Shown piece by piece: positions 1 to 9,534 of a stretch of DNA of 64,000 nt; position 1 is the first letter of the stretch; every line of letters begins with the position of its first letter. The notes under the pieces are model-generated. The model saw only the letters and a program-made list of their open reading frames with translations, ran no database searches and was not told where the DNA came from. The DNA lies in contig CP129490.1 in the NCBI GenBank assembly GCA_030584085.1, positions 715,511-779,510 of the forward strand. Reading direction: 5' to 3'. The translations under genes and the position numbers were made by a program. Source of the DNA: Melioribacteraceae bacterium (lineage in GTDB: Bacteria > Bacteroidota > Ignavibacteria > Ignavibacteriales > Melioribacteraceae).

Positions 1-667
1 AATCATTGGGGATATTTGGTAATGCGGGTTTTTTAATTATACTTCTGTCACCATCAAATTTCTTTGCTGAAAATACTTTGTATTGATAATCCGATAAAAA
101 CGGATGAACTACATGGTTATAAATATCTCTTTGATAAGTAAACCTTTTCTCAAGATTTGTCCGTCTTTCATACTCAAATGTATTCTCTACTTGTGCGGCA
201 TCTAATATTAAAAAGAATGGTGAGAATGATTTTTCTGATTCACGGAATGCGCTAACTACATCTTCATAAATCGAATCGGGTGAAGCAACACGATGAGGAA
301 CTGCAGCTCCTTTTAATAGTGGCTCAATCTCCAAAATATTATCCGAACTTCGACCTGTTTTATCATCAAAAATAATAGAAACAAATCCGGCTGTCATATC
401 AGTGTAAAGTGAATCGGTAATAGAATTCATTGCTTTGGCAACACCTTGTGATTTACCAAGAAATGCGGAACGTTTACCGCAAATAGCAGCCGAATGAGAG
501 ATTGTATAAGCAACTTCTTCATGAAATGAAACGGGATGCTGTTTAAATGTTTTTGCTACATATTCGCCGTAAACTTGTGTGCCGCCTAAACCTGGAACAT
601 TGGTCACAACACTAACACCTAAATCAACAAATGCTTGTGCAATAATTTCCGAAACTTTCGCCTGCAT
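1..667 (-). CDS. TPP-dependent enzyme, PYR-type N-terminal domain (3' end beyond window)
   Basis: Open from an ATG at 667 to the window edge, 222 codons seen, so the C-terminal part is missing. The N-terminus (MQAKVSEIIAQAFVDLGV, then NVPGLGGTQVYGEY) and the HEE at residues 49-51 match the PYR domain of thiamine-pyrophosphate enzymes, where a glutamate activates the cofactor. The later FDDKTGRSSDN and PHRVASPDSIYEDV segments recall indolepyruvate or 2-oxoacid ferredoxin oxidoreductase alpha chains and sulfopyruvate decarboxylase-like proteins. The exact substrate cannot be told without the rest. It starts 8 nt after the ybdG-like gene on the same strand and is probably co-transcribed with it. 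Domain class fairly sure, function not. Confidence 0.65.
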   Translation of the reverse strand, partial: MQAKVSEIIAQAFVDLGVSVVTNVPGLGGTQVYGEYVAKTFKQHPVSFHEEVAYTISHSAAICGKRSAFLGKSQGVAKAMNSITDSLYTDMTAGFVSIIFDDKTGRSSDNILEIEPLLKGAAVPHRVASPDSIYEDVVSAFRESEKSFSPFFLILDAAQVENTFEYERRTNLEKRFTYQRDIYNHVVHPFLSDYQYKVFSAKKFDGDRSIIKKPALPNIPND

Positions 668-675
668 AATATCAC

Positions 676-1905
676 CTATGTTTTAGATGAACCTGACAAT
701 GATTTAAAATCATTACCAGTTGGATTCTGGAATATTCTCAATTCAAATTGTGGAACGACAGCAAATATATGATCAAATATATCTGATTGAATATCTTCAT
801 ATTCCGCCCATTTAGTTGTGGTGGCGAACACGTAAATTTCAATCGGTAACCCTTCTGGACCCGGTGGTAAATGGCGGACTAAAAAAGTCATTCCCTTATT
901 AACATCTTCTCTTTTTAAAAGATATTCTTTTAAGTAAGCTCTAAAAGTCCCGACATTGGTGAGTCTTCTTCCGTTTATAAGTTGAGTTGTGTCAAACTTT
1001 TTTTCTTCGTTATACTTTTTCACTTCGTTTTTTTTCTTATCAAGATAATCTTTTATTAATTGGTACTTGCCGAATCTCTCCAACATTTCATCAGTGCAAA
1101 AGGTTATTGAATTTTGGTCGATATAAATTGACCGTTTAATTCTTCTACCACCACTAAGCTGCATACCGCGCCAGTTTTTGAAACTGTCTTCAATAAGTTT
1201 ATAAGTCGGAATAACGGTGATGGTTTTATCCCAGTTCTGAACTTTTATTGTATGAAGAGCGATATCGATAACATCACCATCGGCACCAAACTTCGGTACT
1301 TCTATCCAATCTCCAACCTTAACTAAATCATAAGAAGAAATTTGTATGCTTGCAACAAAGGAAAGTATTGTATCGCGGAAGACTAGAATAATTACTGCGG
1401 TTAAAGCACTTAAACCACCAAGAATAGCCCAAGGCGACTGTCCGGTGAGAGTTGTAATGATTAAAATACCCCCGAAAATAAACATGATTATTTTTACAAC
1501 TTGAATGTATCCTTTAATCGGACGGTCTTTGTATCGCTCAATCTTTTCATAAACTTCTACAATACCTGTGAGTAATGAACTGATAGTTAATAGAATAAAA
1601 AAGATTATTAATATGGTTGAGAATCTTTGTATCAACCCAGCAAAAGTCGGAACCAAGTATGCGAAGTTAATTATTACAAGAAACGGTGCAACAAGAGAAA
1701 TTCTTCTTAAAACTCTGTCGCTTAATAAAATATCATCCCATTCAATTTTTGTTTTTTTTACAAATCCTTTAATTACCCGCATAAGAATTTTTTTTGTAAT
1801 CAGATAAGCAACATATGCCAATAGAATTACACCAACAAAAACTATATTTTCTTTAAGAAAAGGATACTGCTCTAACCAATTATTAATGTCTTCAATAAAT
1901 TTCAT
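676..1905 (-). CDS. ybdG: Mechanosensitive channel, MscS superfamily, YbdG type
   Basis: 409 residues, close to the ~415 of E. coli YbdG, an inner-membrane miniconductance channel that vents solutes on hypo-osmotic shock. About five hydrophobic segments fill residues 20-190. The pore-lining and beta-domain block follows (DTILSFVASIQISSYDLVKV, then GDWIEV). The YbdG-specific tail is recognisable from FKNWRGMQLSGGRRIKRSI and the later TFLVRHLPPGPEGLPIEIY. Start ATG at 1905. The gene stands 8 nt upstream of the TPP enzyme on the same strand. A second, shorter MscS-type channel lies at 23789-24709. Family assignment is strong; YbdG subfamily membership rests on the conserved tail. Confidence 0.85.
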   Translation of the reverse strand: MKFIEDINNWLEQYPFLKENIVFVGVILLAYVAYLITKKILMRVIKGFVKKTKIEWDDILLSDRVLRRISLVAPFLVIINFAYLVPTFAGLIQRFSTILIIFFILLTISSLLTGIVEVYEKIERYKDRPIKGYIQVVKIIMFIFGGILIITTLTGQSPWAILGGLSALTAVIILVFRDTILSFVASIQISSYDLVKVGDWIEVPKFGADGDVIDIALHTIKVQNWDKTITVIPTYKLIEDSFKNWRGMQLSGGRRIKRSIYIDQNSITFCTDEMLERFGKYQLIKDYLDKKKNEVKKYNEEKKFDTTQLINGRRLTNVGTFRAYLKEYLLKREDVNKGMTFLVRHLPPGPEGLPIEIYVFATTTKWAEYEDIQSDIFDHIFAVVPQFELRIFQNPTGNDFKSLSGSSKT

Positions 1906-2024
1906 TATTTCTCAAAAATATTATTAATATTCCTCTCCCAAATTTAAGGAATTACTGTGTGACTATCCGTGAAATCAAACTTATCAGAAAATTTTTCATC
2001 TTCAATTTTCCGCATTAATTTGAT

Positions 2025-2918
2025 ATGACTACAATAATCGACAATACTAAATTTAAAGCATACTTAGCTTGGTTTACTATCTGTGTAATTTGGGGAACAA
2101 CTTATCTCGCAATTAAAATTGGAGTATCGGATTTACCACCATTTTTATTCGCCGGTTTTAGATGGATAATCGCCGGTCCGGTTTTCTTTTTGATTCTTCT
2201 ATTCGGTAAATATAAACTGCCTACGGTAAAGGACATCAAACATCTTGCTGTTGTAGGAATCTTGTTACTTGGGTGCGGTAACGGGTTAGTAGTAGTTGGT
2301 GAACAATGGCTGCCGAGTGGATTAACTTCTTTGCTTATTACAACCCTACCTTTTTGGATTGTTGGAATTGAATCATTTGTTCCGCAAGGACCGAAGTTGA
2401 ATGTAAAAATAATGTTTGGATTGTTTATTGGGTTAGCCGGAGTTACATCAATATTTTACGAAAGTCTTTTTAATTTATGGCATGCTGATTATTTCCCGGG
2501 GATAGTAAGTCTTATGTTAGCGATGGCTGCTTGGGGAGGAGGAACAGTTTATTCTAAATATAACAAAATATCTGTTCACCCAATGATGGGAGCGACTATA
2601 CAAATGATGTTCGCCGGAATATTTCAATTAACAATTGGTTTTTCACTCGGTGAATGGCATAGTTTTTATTTCACTACAGAAAGTTTCTATGCATTTGCTT
2701 ATCTAACTTTTATCGCATCGATTTTGGGTTATGGTTCGTACATGTATGCTATTTCACATTTACCAATTTCATTTGTTTCAACATACACCTATATTAATCC
2801 GGTTATTGCTTTAACATTAGGCTGGTTAGTTTTGGATGAAGTTATAAACTTACAAATATTAGTTGGAGCAGTTATAATTTTTGCCGGAGTTGCTTTAGTA
2901 AAAAGGGGAGTTAAGTAA
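2025..2918 (+). CDS. EamA/DMT-family permease (YedA-like exporter)
   Basis: 297 residues with about ten predicted membrane segments arranged as two EamA halves (roughly 15-150 and 160-295). The first helix carries the family pattern CVIWGTTYLAIKIGV, and the second repeat ends in ALTLGWLVLDEVIN, a common EamA signature. These inner-membrane proteins export metabolites or drugs; the substrate cannot be read from sequence. The gene is monocistronic, and its stop codon lies inside the stem of its own terminator. Start ATG at 2025 gives a full-length first helix. Confidence 0.88.
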   Translation: MTTIIDNTKFKAYLAWFTICVIWGTTYLAIKIGVSDLPPFLFAGFRWIIAGPVFFLILLFGKYKLPTVKDIKHLAVVGILLLGCGNGLVVVGEQWLPSGLTSLLITTLPFWIVGIESFVPQGPKLNVKIMFGLFIGLAGVTSIFYESLFNLWHADYFPGIVSLMLAMAAWGGGTVYSKYNKISVHPMMGATIQMMFAGIFQLTIGFSLGEWHSFYFTTESFYAFAYLTFIASILGYGSYMYAISHLPISFVSTYTYINPVIALTLGWLVLDEVINLQILVGAVIIFAGVALVKRGVK

Positions 2919-2930
2919 CTCCCCTTTTTT
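2901..2930 (+). terminator. Rho-independent terminator overlapping the EamA stop codon
   Basis: Stem GGGGAGTTA / TAACTCCCC with a 2-nt loop, followed by six T. The TAA stop of the EamA gene forms part of the right arm. A run of A on the left makes it able to work in both directions, so it may also end the small gene on the opposite strand. Confidence 0.85.
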
Positions 2931-3111
2931 AACCGAGCCACATCTCACTTGTCAGAATCTTTCGTTCTTTTCTCACACCCGAAGTTTCTCGCTTCAGATG
3001 TGAAAAAGGTACCGTGGGTTTTAACTTAGAATCATTCGGCAATTTTGTATCGCGATTCAAAAGTTTAGACCAGTCATCAAATCGTCTCGTTCCGAGATTA
3101 ACATTTTCCAT
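2929..3111 (-). CDS. Small basic protein, 60 aa, unknown
   Basis: Not a family I recognise. The case for a real gene is the strong Shine-Dalgarno GGGAGG placed 7 nt before the ATG at 3111, an otherwise empty region, and a stop directly abutting a bidirectional terminator at 2901-2930. The product is highly charged (about a third Lys/Arg/Asp/Glu), has no hydrophobic segment and no cysteine, and starts MENVNLGTRRFDDWSKLLNR. It looks cytosolic and mostly disordered. The 262 bp upstream (3112-3373) holds no other gene and nothing I can name. Confidence 0.5.
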   Translation of the reverse strand: MENVNLGTRRFDDWSKLLNRDTKLPNDSKLKPTVPFSHLKRETSGVRKERKILTSEMWLG

Positions 3112-3373
3112 AATTTACCTCCCTCGTAAACAATTCGGTCACTTTATTTTTACTGAAAATATGTATGAGAGTCAATACAAAAATAAATATTTAAATCGGA
3201 CAATAGGATTAAAAATCCATTGGAAATTAAACATGAATAAAATCACCAACTTAAGAACTAGAAAAAATTATTTAATTGTATAACACCTTAATAATTCAAT
3301 TGTTCCAAGGGGGAATGAGAACTAGTACAGCCGAGGTAAATTATTTTACAAAGTGGGCAGAAGTATCGATCAG

Positions 3374-3829
3374 TTACAAAAGTTCCGATCTTTCATTTGA
3401 TGTGAGCGAAATTTCATAAAAATTGGATTTATTTGGTCTGTAAACTATGAAAAGAATCAATACTAAAATTCCGACTAATAAATAAATCTGCGAGCCATTT
3501 AGTAAATAAATGATGAGATTTATGAGAAAAGCTGTATCAAGCAGCACGACAATTAAAATTGTGTTTAGTCTATATTTTTGAATTTTTGTCTCAACCGGAA
3601 GTTTGATATCAATCTTATTCCTAGCAGTAAAAAAATATTTTGCTGACAAAATAAACAATGTATTTATCATTAAAACTAAGAGAGGCAAGTATTCAAAATC
3701 AATATCTTCCATTGAAATGATATTATTGCTTCGCAGATAATAAAATGTGACGGCAAGAAACATTTGTATCGATAATATCGAATAGAAAATTAATTCTATT
3801 ACCCTAAAATCTCTATCTAAATTATTCAT
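3374..3829 (-). CDS. Four-helix membrane protein, unknown
   Basis: 151 residues with four clear hydrophobic stretches at about 10-30, 46-66, 88-110 and 113-132 and short polar loops. No motif or family I recognise. It follows the secreted protein gene at 3833 with a 3-nt gap on the same strand, so the two are very likely one operon and may work together at the envelope. Start ATG at 3829; the stretch before the first helix is short and polar, as in an inner-membrane protein with a cytosolic N-terminus. Confidence 0.65.
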   Translation of the reverse strand: MNNLDRDFRVIELIFYSILSIQMFLAVTFYYLRSNNIISMEDIDFEYLPLLVLMINTLFILSAKYFFTARNKIDIKLPVETKIQKYRLNTILIVVLLDTAFLINLIIYLLNGSQIYLLVGILVLILFIVYRPNKSNFYEISLTSNERSELL

Positions 3830-3832
3830 TTC

Positions 3833-4255
3833 CTATTCTATTCCTACCAATAGATATTTGCCCTGAACATCGACAAATTTGAATTCAATATTCAAACTTT
3901 GCTTTCCGCTTTTAAACGCAGTGTTGACAAAAACAAAAGTTCTTTCATTTTCTGTAACCACTTTGCTTCCGATGAATTCATATGAATCACTAATATCCAA
4001 ATATGCCTTTACTTTTTTGCCGATTCGTTCTGCACTTTGTAATTCGCCAGCGTTATCAGAGTTAAGTTTTTCTAAATATTTTCTTGACTCATCGTTCCCG
4101 CTATAGACTATATATTCTGCCGAATTTTTGTAATCAGCTTTTTGCACAGCGGTAAAAAATCCTTCGAGCGAACCGGATAAGCTACTATCAATCTGGGTGT
4201 TTTGAGCGAAGGTTACAAAACTTATAATTATCATGAAGGACATTATCTTTTTCAT
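3833..4255 (-). CDS. Small secreted protein with signal peptide, unknown
   Basis: About 140 residues. I place the start at the ATG at 4255 (MKKIMSFMIIISFVTFAQ), because GGAG sits 6 nt before it; an ATG four codons earlier at 4267 has weaker spacing. The N-terminus is a classical signal peptide with cleavage probably near FAQ. The mature part (SGSLEGFFTAVQKADYKNSA) resembles small NTF2-like or DUF-type periplasmic proteins in composition only; no family is recognised. First gene of a two-gene unit with the four-helix membrane protein. Confidence 0.65.
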   Translation of the reverse strand: MKKIMSFMIIISFVTFAQNTQIDSSLSGSLEGFFTAVQKADYKNSAEYIVYSGNDESRKYLEKLNSDNAGELQSAERIGKKVKAYLDISDSYEFIGSKVVTENERTFVFVNTAFKSGKQSLNIEFKFVDVQGKYLLVGIE

Positions 4256-4378
4256 CTGATACTCCATTCTTTCTGTACAGTAAAGTACTAAATACTACTC
4301 ACAAAACATTTCAATTTTCTGCTAATTCAGTAATTATGAAACTAACCACTTATTATAGCTCAAAACTCATGCCGATAA

Positions 4379-5152
4379 TCAAAATGTAAAATGCTTTATT
4401 TGCTCACCTTTTGTATCGATATCGCTCATCGCATCAATCCCAATATCCAGATGAAGATCGACATACTTATGAGTTACTATCTTATCAGATTCTTCAGTCT
4501 TAACACCTTCCGGCATCATTGGTAAATCAGACACAAGTAAAAGTGCTCCTCGCGCAATTTGATTTTTATATCCAGCTACGAAAAGCGTGGCGGTTTCCAT
4601 ATCTATTGCAATTGCACCTAAAGTTTTCAAATATTTTTTGAAATTTTTATCCCATTCCCAAACACGGCGATTAGTTGTATAAATTACTCCGGTTCTGTAT
4701 TCAACTTTATGTGCAATGATTTTATTCGAAACAAATTTATGCAACTTAAATGATGGAAGAGCAGGAACTTCCGGAGGCATATAATCATTTGATGTACCTT
4801 CACCTCTAATAGCAGCTATAGGTAAAATAAAATGTCCTAGTTCAGTTGAACGTTTTAAGCCACCGCATTTACCCAAAAAAAGAACACCTTTTGGATTTCT
4901 TGCAACGAGTAAATCCATAATTGTTGCTGCGTTTGCCGAACCCATACCAAAGTTAATAATTGATAAACCCTTGCTGTTTGTTGCCGTTTGCATTGCCCGA
5001 CCTTCACCTCTAACATCACAGTTGAATCTTTCAGCAAACTTAATTACGTAATTCTTAAAATTCGTAAGAAGCATATAATCACCGAATTCATCTATCTCGG
5101 TACCCGTATATCTTGGAAGCCAATTCTGTGCAATTTCTAATTTTGTTTTCAT
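4379..5152 (-). CDS. amn: AMP nucleosidase, short form
   Basis: 257 residues, the length of Bacteroidota-type AMP nucleosidases, which lack the N-terminal regulatory domain of E. coli Amn (~480 aa). The enzyme cleaves AMP to adenine and ribose 5-phosphate. The nucleoside-phosphorylase fold is visible from GMGSANAATIMDLL, VLFLGKCGGLK and the substrate-binding AIDMETATLFVAGY; LLLVSDLPMMPEGVKT is typical of this subfamily. The PAP2 phosphatase gene ends 2 nt before its start on the same strand, so they are probably co-transcribed, without an obvious pathway link. Confidence 0.88.
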   Translation of the reverse strand: MKTKLEIAQNWLPRYTGTEIDEFGDYMLLTNFKNYVIKFAERFNCDVRGEGRAMQTATNSKGLSIINFGMGSANAATIMDLLVARNPKGVLFLGKCGGLKRSTELGHFILPIAAIRGEGTSNDYMPPEVPALPSFKLHKFVSNKIIAHKVEYRTGVIYTTNRRVWEWDKNFKKYLKTLGAIAIDMETATLFVAGYKNQIARGALLLVSDLPMMPEGVKTEESDKIVTHKYVDLHLDIGIDAMSDIDTKGEQIKHFTF

Positions 5153-5154
5153 AG

Positions 5155-5721
5155 TTATGATTTTGTTTTGATAAGATTATTTATAATTAACGCTACCTTA
5201 GCTAAAATATAACCGAATAAGGAACCAATTATAGCACCGCCAATTATATCGGAGGGATAATGAACTCCGCAATAAACTCTTGACAATGCTAAGAGAGTTG
5301 CAATAGTAAATAATGCCCATTTGTATTTAGGAAAAAGAATTGTGAAAAATACTGCAACTGCAAAATTGTTAACTGCATGTGAAGAAGGAAATGAAAACGA
5401 ACCAGTGCAACCGGCTAATATATTAACGTCCGGTAACTCATTACATGGTCTAATCCGTTCAACTAAATTTTTTAAGAAGAAAGAACTAAATTGATCTGTT
5501 ATAACAATTAATAATATCGCACCAATCGCGGAAATTCGTCCTAATTTTCCTCCTTTAATAAGGAGGAGAAAAAACATAATTACATAAACTAAATACCAAT
5601 GTTTAACTTCGGTAATAAATGGGAAAAATTTATCGAAGAGAGGATTAGATAATGTGTGATTAAAAAGATAAAAAAGTGCAACGTCAATTTGATAAAGAAA
5701 ATCAATCATATATATTAGCAC
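5155..5721 (-). CDS. PAP2-family membrane phosphatase
   Basis: 188 residues with about six membrane helices and the three-part phosphatase signature: KNLVERIRP (motif 1), FPSSHAV (motif 2, acid-base His) and SRVYCGVHYPSDIIGG (motif 3, nucleophilic His). Family members dephosphorylate undecaprenyl pyrophosphate, phosphatidylglycerol phosphate or lipid A at the membrane; the short size suggests an undecaprenyl-diphosphatase or lipid phosphatase. The start shown is a GTG; an ATG four codons later at 5709 (MIDFLYQIDVALF) is equally possible, and neither has a clear Shine-Dalgarno. Directly upstream of amn. Confidence 0.85.
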   Translation of the reverse strand: MLIYMIDFLYQIDVALFYLFNHTLSNPLFDKFFPFITEVKHWYLVYVIMFFLLLIKGGKLGRISAIGAILLIVITDQFSSFFLKNLVERIRPCNELPDVNILAGCTGSFSFPSSHAVNNFAVAVFFTILFPKYKWALFTIATLLALSRVYCGVHYPSDIIGGAIIGSLFGYILAKVALIINNLIKTKS

Positions 5722-5837
5722 AAAGTGAATATAATTTATATTTAAGTTACGTTATCTAAACAACTTATTCCAATATAAAGAACAAAGCACTATATTAATA
5801 ATGATAAAATTCGTTATTTTACAAACTAATTAATTTT

Positions 5838-8132
5838 GTGTGGCAAAAATTGTCTGATGTAAAAATCACTTCCGAAAAAACATATAAGTATAGATATTTC
5901 CGGGAAGAAAGTAATAGGTTGTTATTAGCTCCTTTTCGAGCTCTCGCTAAGTTTACTGCGGTAGCGGGTCTATTTGCTCTAATCTTCGAAGTCCGATATT
6001 TCGCGGAACATTCTGTTGAAGTTTATCTTGCTAGGTTAAGTGCAATTCTGATTGCATTTTTATTATTAGTACTTTCAAATAGTAAGTTTGGTAAAGAGCA
6101 TCCGGTAGGATTAGTTCACATATTATTACTCTCTATTATCGGTTCCTTCGGTATAATGATTTATCTTATCCCCGATACATTGGTGTTCAATTCTCATATC
6201 ATTAGTTTAATAATATTCACTGCCGCGCTTTTCCTCAGTTGGGAAGTAACCAATCAAATTATTGTAGCTATCTATTATAACATAGTCTTTGCTGTTTCAA
6301 TATTGATGACGGACAAAGCTGTGTATGCTTTGCCAAATATGTTTGAAGCTGTATTACTTGTACTATTTATAAGTGCGATGGCAGTTGCAGCAAGTTCAAT
6401 TAATTATAGGTTAAGAAGAGAATCTGTTTTCAAAACTTTTGAAGTTGCTGCTTCGGAAAAAAGATTTAGAAATATTTTTGAAAATTCTGCCGATGGAATT
6501 TATCAGTCATCAATTGATGGAAGATTTATAATTGTTAATCCTACCTTAATTAAAATGTTGGGATATAAAACCCAAGAAGAAATCTTGGCTGTTGATATAG
6601 AAAAAGATGTATATAAAAATCCGGATGATAGACAAACCCTCTTAAAACTTTTAAGTAAGCAAGGTAAAGTTAAAAATTATAGACTCATTCTTAAAAAGAA
6701 AGACGGAACTCATATTGTAGTAAAAGCCAACGTTCGGTTAATAACTGATGACGATGGCAATCCACTTTATTATGAAGGTAGTTTGCAAGATATAACTCAG
6801 CAAGTTCAAGCAGAGTATGATCGTCAAAAAGCACTTGATGCATTAAAGATGGAGAAAATTAAAGCTGATCAAGCTGCCACAAAAGCCATCGAAGAAAGTA
6901 GTTTTAAAACCCGTTTTCTTGCCAATATGAGTCATGAAATCCGAACACCGATGAATTCAATCTTAGGCTATTTGGATTTGATTGAGAATAATCTTTATGA
7001 AGACAAAGAAGAACTAACAACCTTTGCCAGAAGTGGAAGGATGTCTGCTCATTCATTGCTTGATACTATAAATAATATTCTTGATCTCTCAAAAATTGAA
7101 GCCGGTAAAATGGAACTCGATGAAGTTGAGTTTAGTGTTAAAAAAGAATTGGACAAAGCCGTTTCAATAATTAGTCAGACCGCGAAAGACAAAAACATTA
7201 AGGTGGTTGAAAATTATGACTCGATGATACCTCATACTTTATTTGGTGATGCAACAAGATATCGCCAAATTCTATTGAACTTATTATCGAATGCAGTTAA
7301 ATATACCGATAGAGGTCAAATTGAAATTTCTATTGAGATGATGGAAAACAAGAATGATGAGGTTACCTTAAAAACAACCGTAAAAGATACTGGTCAGGGA
7401 ATTGCAAAAGAAAGCTTAAAAATGTTATTCCGTCCTTTCTCTCAAGTACATAGTGTTCGGTCGAACCGTCAAGGTACAGGTCTTGGGCTTGTTATCTGCA
7501 AAGAGTTCTCAAACCTAATGGGTGGGGATATAGAAGTAGATAGTGAAATTGGTGTTGGAAGCACATTTGCCGTTACTGTAAAATTAAGTACTAAACCCTT
7601 TTCTGTTGAACAAAAATTAGATTATGATAAAATCGCGACTGGTGCTGATGAAGAAGTTGAAGGCGAAACTGAAATACCTAGTCCCAAAACATCGGTTGAT
7701 GAAAAAGATGAATTTAAGAAAGCGATTGATATTGCGACCGCATATGTAGATGACAATAAAAAAAGAATTTTACTAGTTGAAGATAATCCCATTAGCCAAA
7801 ATGTTGAAATAAAATTGCTCAAAAGTGTTGGTTACGAAGTTGATGCAGTTTCATCAGGTGAAGAAGCTATTAGAGCAACAGCAACCGGAAGATATGATAT
7901 TGTATTGATGGATATTGAAATGCCGGGTATGAATGGATTAACTGCTACACAAAAAATTCGTGAACTTGAAACTGAAGCAAAACACATTCCAGTTATTGCC
8001 GTAACAGCGCATTCCAGTATGAAGGATAGAGAAAAATGCTTAGCGGCCGGGTTGAATGATTATATTGCAAAACCAATTTCAATAAACTTTCTAAAGATGA
8101 CAATTGACCAGTGGATTAATCAAAAAAGATGA
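5838..8132 (+). CDS. Membrane hybrid histidine kinase with PAS and receiver domains
   Basis: 764 residues. About six hydrophobic segments at 35-190 form a membrane sensor of unknown ligand. A PAS domain follows at ~205-325 (FRNIFENSADGIYQSSIDGR) with its C-terminal cap. The HisKA dimerisation helix has the phospho-accepting His366 in MSHEIRTPMNS, and the HATPase domain has N, G1 and G2 boxes (LLNLLSNAVKYTD, KDTGQGI, GTGLGL). The C-terminal receiver domain (~640-760) has acceptor Asp692 in LMDIEMPGMNG and the conserved Lys in YIAKPI. Start is GTG at 5838. No response regulator is adjacent, so its target lies elsewhere. Confidence 0.9.
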   Translation: MWQKLSDVKITSEKTYKYRYFREESNRLLLAPFRALAKFTAVAGLFALIFEVRYFAEHSVEVYLARLSAILIAFLLLVLSNSKFGKEHPVGLVHILLLSIIGSFGIMIYLIPDTLVFNSHIISLIIFTAALFLSWEVTNQIIVAIYYNIVFAVSILMTDKAVYALPNMFEAVLLVLFISAMAVAASSINYRLRRESVFKTFEVAASEKRFRNIFENSADGIYQSSIDGRFIIVNPTLIKMLGYKTQEEILAVDIEKDVYKNPDDRQTLLKLLSKQGKVKNYRLILKKKDGTHIVVKANVRLITDDDGNPLYYEGSLQDITQQVQAEYDRQKALDALKMEKIKADQAATKAIEESSFKTRFLANMSHEIRTPMNSILGYLDLIENNLYEDKEELTTFARSGRMSAHSLLDTINNILDLSKIEAGKMELDEVEFSVKKELDKAVSIISQTAKDKNIKVVENYDSMIPHTLFGDATRYRQILLNLLSNAVKYTDRGQIEISIEMMENKNDEVTLKTTVKDTGQGIAKESLKMLFRPFSQVHSVRSNRQGTGLGLVICKEFSNLMGGDIEVDSEIGVGSTFAVTVKLSTKPFSVEQKLDYDKIATGADEEVEGETEIPSPKTSVDEKDEFKKAIDIATAYVDDNKKRILLVEDNPISQNVEIKLLKSVGYEVDAVSSGEEAIRATATGRYDIVLMDIEMPGMNGLTATQKIRELETEAKHIPVIAVTAHSSMKDREKCLAAGLNDYIAKPISINFLKMTIDQWINQKR

Positions 8133-8137
8133 AGATT

Positions 8138-8166
8138 GTAGGGACAACTCAATGAGTTGTCCCTAC
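8138..8166. repeat. Family A palindrome, GTAGGGACA type
   Basis: Perfect 14-bp arms starting GTAGGGACAACTCA around a single-base loop, between the convergent kinase and rocD genes. There is no T-run, so it is not a standard terminator. Related copies lie at 16073-16099 and, inside a gene, at 18888-18909. Confidence 0.8.
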
Positions 8167-8173
8167 CTATATA

Positions 8174-9376
8174 TTAGTCCATTACCAATACTTCACGAAT
8201 ATGACTTAACGCCCAATCAATTTCTTCTTTTTTGATTACAAGAGGAGGAGCAAAACGAATAACATTATCGTGAGTTTCTTTACATAAAATGCCACGCTGC
8301 ATTAAAGCTTCACAGAATCTTCTTGCACCTTTTGCTTCAGGATGTAATTCAACACCGATAAATAATCCTTTGCCACGCACTTCCTTCACATGATTAGAAT
8401 CAATTTTTCTTAGTTCTTCTCTGAAATAATTTCCAAGCTCGAAAGAATTCTCAACAAGTTTCTCTTCAACTAAAACATTGAGAGCTTCTATAGCAACTGC
8501 CGCACCAAGCGGGTTTCCGCCAAATGTTGATCCATGATCGCCCGGGTTAAAAACGCCAAGCACTTCCTTTTTAGAAAGAACAGCTGACACAGGATAAAAT
8601 CCACCCGATAAGGCTTTACCAATAATCACTGCATCTGGTTGAACATCTTCATACATAAACGCAAAAAGTTTTCCGCTTCTTCCTAAGCCAGATTGGATTT
8701 CGTCAGTTATATAAAGAACATTGTTTTTCTTACAGATATCAAAAGTTTCCTTTAAGTAACCATCCGGTGGGGCAATTACACCGCCCTCACCTTGTATAGG
8801 TTCAAAAATAAAAGCAACTGTATTTGGAGTGATTGCATCTTCTAATGCTTTTGAATCACCATATTCAACAACTTTGAACCCTTCGGTGAAAGGTCCGAAT
8901 CCATCTTTATATTGAGCTTCGGTAGAGAAAGAAACAATAGAAATTGTTCTTCCGGCAAAGTTATTTGTACATACTATAATTTCTGCTTTGTTTTCAGGAA
9001 CACCTTTAACTTTGTATCCCCATTTCCTGGCGGCTTTTAACGCGGTTTCAACAGCTTCAGCGCCGGAGTTCATTGGTAAAATCATTTCATAACCGGTGAT
9101 CTCATTTAATTTTTTGTATAAAAGAGGAAGCTGGCTATTTCTAAACGCGCGTGAAGTTAAAGTAACTTTATCTGCTTGTACTTTCATTGCGTTTAATATT
9201 CTTGGATGACAATGACCTTGATTTACGGCGGAATATGCAGCTAAACAATCTAAATATTTTTTACCGTCAACATCGTAAACCCAAACACCTTCAGCTTTAT
9301 CAATCACTACATCAAGCGGATGATAATTATGCGCTCCGTATTTTTCTTCTAATGCAATATAGTCCTGTGAATTCAT
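8174..9376 (-). CDS. rocD: Ornithine aminotransferase (ornithine-oxo-acid transaminase)
   Basis: 400 residues, full family length. A PLP fold-type I class III aminotransferase that converts ornithine and 2-oxoglutarate to glutamate semialdehyde and glutamate. The RocD-like N-terminus is clear (YGAHNYHPLDVVIDKAEGVW). The PLP Asp and the Schiff-base lysine are in ITDEIQSGLGRSG and IIGKALSGGF (Lys254). Glutamate replaces an acetylornithine-specific pattern around the active site, and there are no arg biosynthesis neighbours, which favours catabolism. Together with arginine deiminase at 21340 it suggests that arginine and ornithine are used as carbon or nitrogen sources, though the two genes are 12 kb apart. 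Confidence 0.9.
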   Translation of the reverse strand: MNSQDYIALEEKYGAHNYHPLDVVIDKAEGVWVYDVDGKKYLDCLAAYSAVNQGHCHPRILNAMKVQADKVTLTSRAFRNSQLPLLYKKLNEITGYEMILPMNSGAEAVETALKAARKWGYKVKGVPENKAEIIVCTNNFAGRTISIVSFSTEAQYKDGFGPFTEGFKVVEYGDSKALEDAITPNTVAFIFEPIQGEGGVIAPPDGYLKETFDICKKNNVLYITDEIQSGLGRSGKLFAFMYEDVQPDAVIIGKALSGGFYPVSAVLSKKEVLGVFNPGDHGSTFGGNPLGAAVAIEALNVLVEEKLVENSFELGNYFREELRKIDSNHVKEVRGKGLFIGVELHPEAKGARRFCEALMQRGILCKETHDNVIRFAPPLVIKKEEIDWALSHIREVLVMD

Positions 9377-9534
9377 CTAACACCTACCTTAAATTAATGT
9401 GAAAAATTTAGTCACCAAATCTATCAATTTTTGGTTTGATTTGGTAAGAAAATCGATGAGTAAAATTCACTTCTTCCATAGATTTGATTAGATTTCATTT
9501 AGGATTAAGTACAACTATTTTGTGAGATGAACCG

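Noticed and set aside
8138-8166. Terminator between the kinase and rocD genes
   Set aside because: The stem is strong but there is no T-run on either side, and related palindromes occur elsewhere including inside a gene, so I list it as a repeat.
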